NCBI GenBank assembly: GCA_021325375.1
Contig: JAJPHG010000016.1
Coordinates: 1-64,000, forward strand
Direction of reading: 5' to 3'
DNA from: Alphaproteobacteria bacterium
GTDB taxonomy: Bacteria; Pseudomonadota; Alphaproteobacteria; Micropepsales; Micropepsaceae
DNA: 64,000 bases
The notes under the pieces are model-generated. The model saw only the letters and a program-made list of their open reading frames with translations. It had not been told where the DNA came from and made no database searches. Of this stretch, positions 63,474 through 64,000 are shown in pieces (the stretch's first letter is position 1; each line of letters opens with the position of its first letter). Both the position numbers and the translations under genes were made by a program.

Positions 63474-64000
63474 TCAGATGAAGTGAATGGCCGCCGCGTC
63501 GCCGCCGTAGCCAGTGATGTCGATCACGTAGTCGGCGCCGGCGGTATAGCCCGCGGTCCCGTTGCCGTCGACGACGAGAAAGGTATGGCCGTCAAGCGGG
63601 TCGCCTGCACCGGTCAACGTCACCACCGCGTATTTTCCCGCGCCCATGCCGGACAAGGCCGACGCGAGATCGGCGTCGAGCGAGCCCTGATACGCCGACA
63701 CGGTTTCGCTGGCGAAGAAGGTGGGCGTTGCGCCCGCGATATGAATGGAATCCGAGCTGGTGAGGTCCGTGATCGTGTCGTAGCCGGTCGTGGTGTTCGA
63801 ATCGCCGGCGGAGGCAAAGTTGAACGTGTCGTTGCCGCCGCCGCCCGTGAGCGTGTCCGCGCCCAGGCCGCCGGTGATCGTGTCCGCGACCGTACTGCCG
63901 ATGATCGTGTCGCCGGCCGCGCCGCCGGTGATGGTGAGGCTCTGGCTGTCGCCCGAGCCGTCGAAGTTGAGGGTGTGGCCGCCGCTCAGCGCGCTGGCGT
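63474..64000 (-). CDS. RTX-type calcium-binding secreted protein, C-terminal part only
   Basis: This leftward gene is cut by the right window edge; about 174 residues and the stop codon are present. It contains GGAAGDTIIGSTVADTITGG and LGADTLTGGGGNDTFNF, the GGxGxD nonapeptide repeats that form a calcium-binding beta-roll. A closing domain follows (YDTITDLTSSDSIHIAGA and ADYVIDITGYGGDAAAIHFI) typical of RTX proteins. Such proteins are exported by type I secretion with a C-terminal signal and fold outside on binding calcium. The enzymatic or adhesive N-terminal part lies outside the window, so its activity cannot be told. It converges with the OmpA-like gene 55 bases away. Confidence 0.85.
   Translation of the reverse strand, partial: ASALSGGHTLNFDGSGDSQSLTITGGAAGDTIIGSTVADTITGGLGADTLTGGGGNDTFNFASAGDSNTTTGYDTITDLTSSDSIHIAGATPTFFASETVSAYQGSLDADLASALSGMGAGKYAVVTLTGAGDPLDGHTFLVVDGNGTAGYTAGADYVIDITGYGGDAAAIHFI

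Overview
The window is high-GC DNA from a Gram-negative bacterium. It has a TonB-dependent outer-membrane receptor, many Sec signal peptides and OmpA/MotB-type proteins. Gene style (circularly permuted ATP-grasp/alpha-E/transglutaminase cluster, Phd-PemK module, GloVer-type repeats) suggests an alphaproteobacterium, perhaps near Caulobacterales or Micropepsales; this placement is inference only.

Left part (1-14.8 kb) is a patchwork of small units. It starts with a leftward, translationally coupled ATP-grasp, alpha-E and transglutaminase operon. Next come a secreted Kelch beta-propeller, a secreted phosphoesterase, a frameshifted GloVer-repeat remnant and a secreted lipase-like hydrolase. A Phd/PemK toxin-antitoxin pair diverges from a SWIM zinc-finger protein. 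A membrane HTH-TPR regulator has three TGTCCCG boxes spaced exactly 10 bp over its start, and diverges from a small secreted protein. A broken serine recombinase follows. A short GC-rich extragenic repeat recurs at four places.

Middle part (14.8-27.5 kb) holds three large secreted BNR/VPS10-like beta-propeller proteins (1061, 1082 and 1061 aa), a TonB-dependent receptor and a LolA-like periplasmic protein. Four of these are packed in one leftward operon and the third propeller is divergent. This looks like a cell-surface or periplasmic uptake or degradation locus; the substrate cannot be read from sequence.

Right part (27.8-63.4 kb) is the outstanding region: about 35 kb that appears to be one multi-component membrane and cytoskeleton system. 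It encodes a tubulin/FtsZ-superfamily protein with an intact GGTGAG loop and two membrane-anchored vWA proteins whose cytoplasmic parts look like degenerate tubulin-like domains. It also has a secreted vWA protein with a C-terminal membrane anchor, a 1658-aa membrane protein ending in an Hsp70/actin-type ATPase, and large coiled-coil or helical membrane-associated proteins. A HerA/FtsK-like ATPase is coupled to a six-helix membrane protein. A MotA/ExbB-like and OmpA/MotB-like pair diverges at the right end. Inside the HerA operon sits a 507-aa polymorphic-toxin-like protein with a colicin E5-type RNase domain, followed by an overlapping small gene that may be its immunity protein. Published comparative genomics has proposed FtsZ-like/vWA/OmpA membrane-remodelling systems; this looks like an elaborate relative that adds an actin-fold protein, a HerA motor and a toxin. 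The right edge cuts a secreted RTX-type calcium-binding protein.
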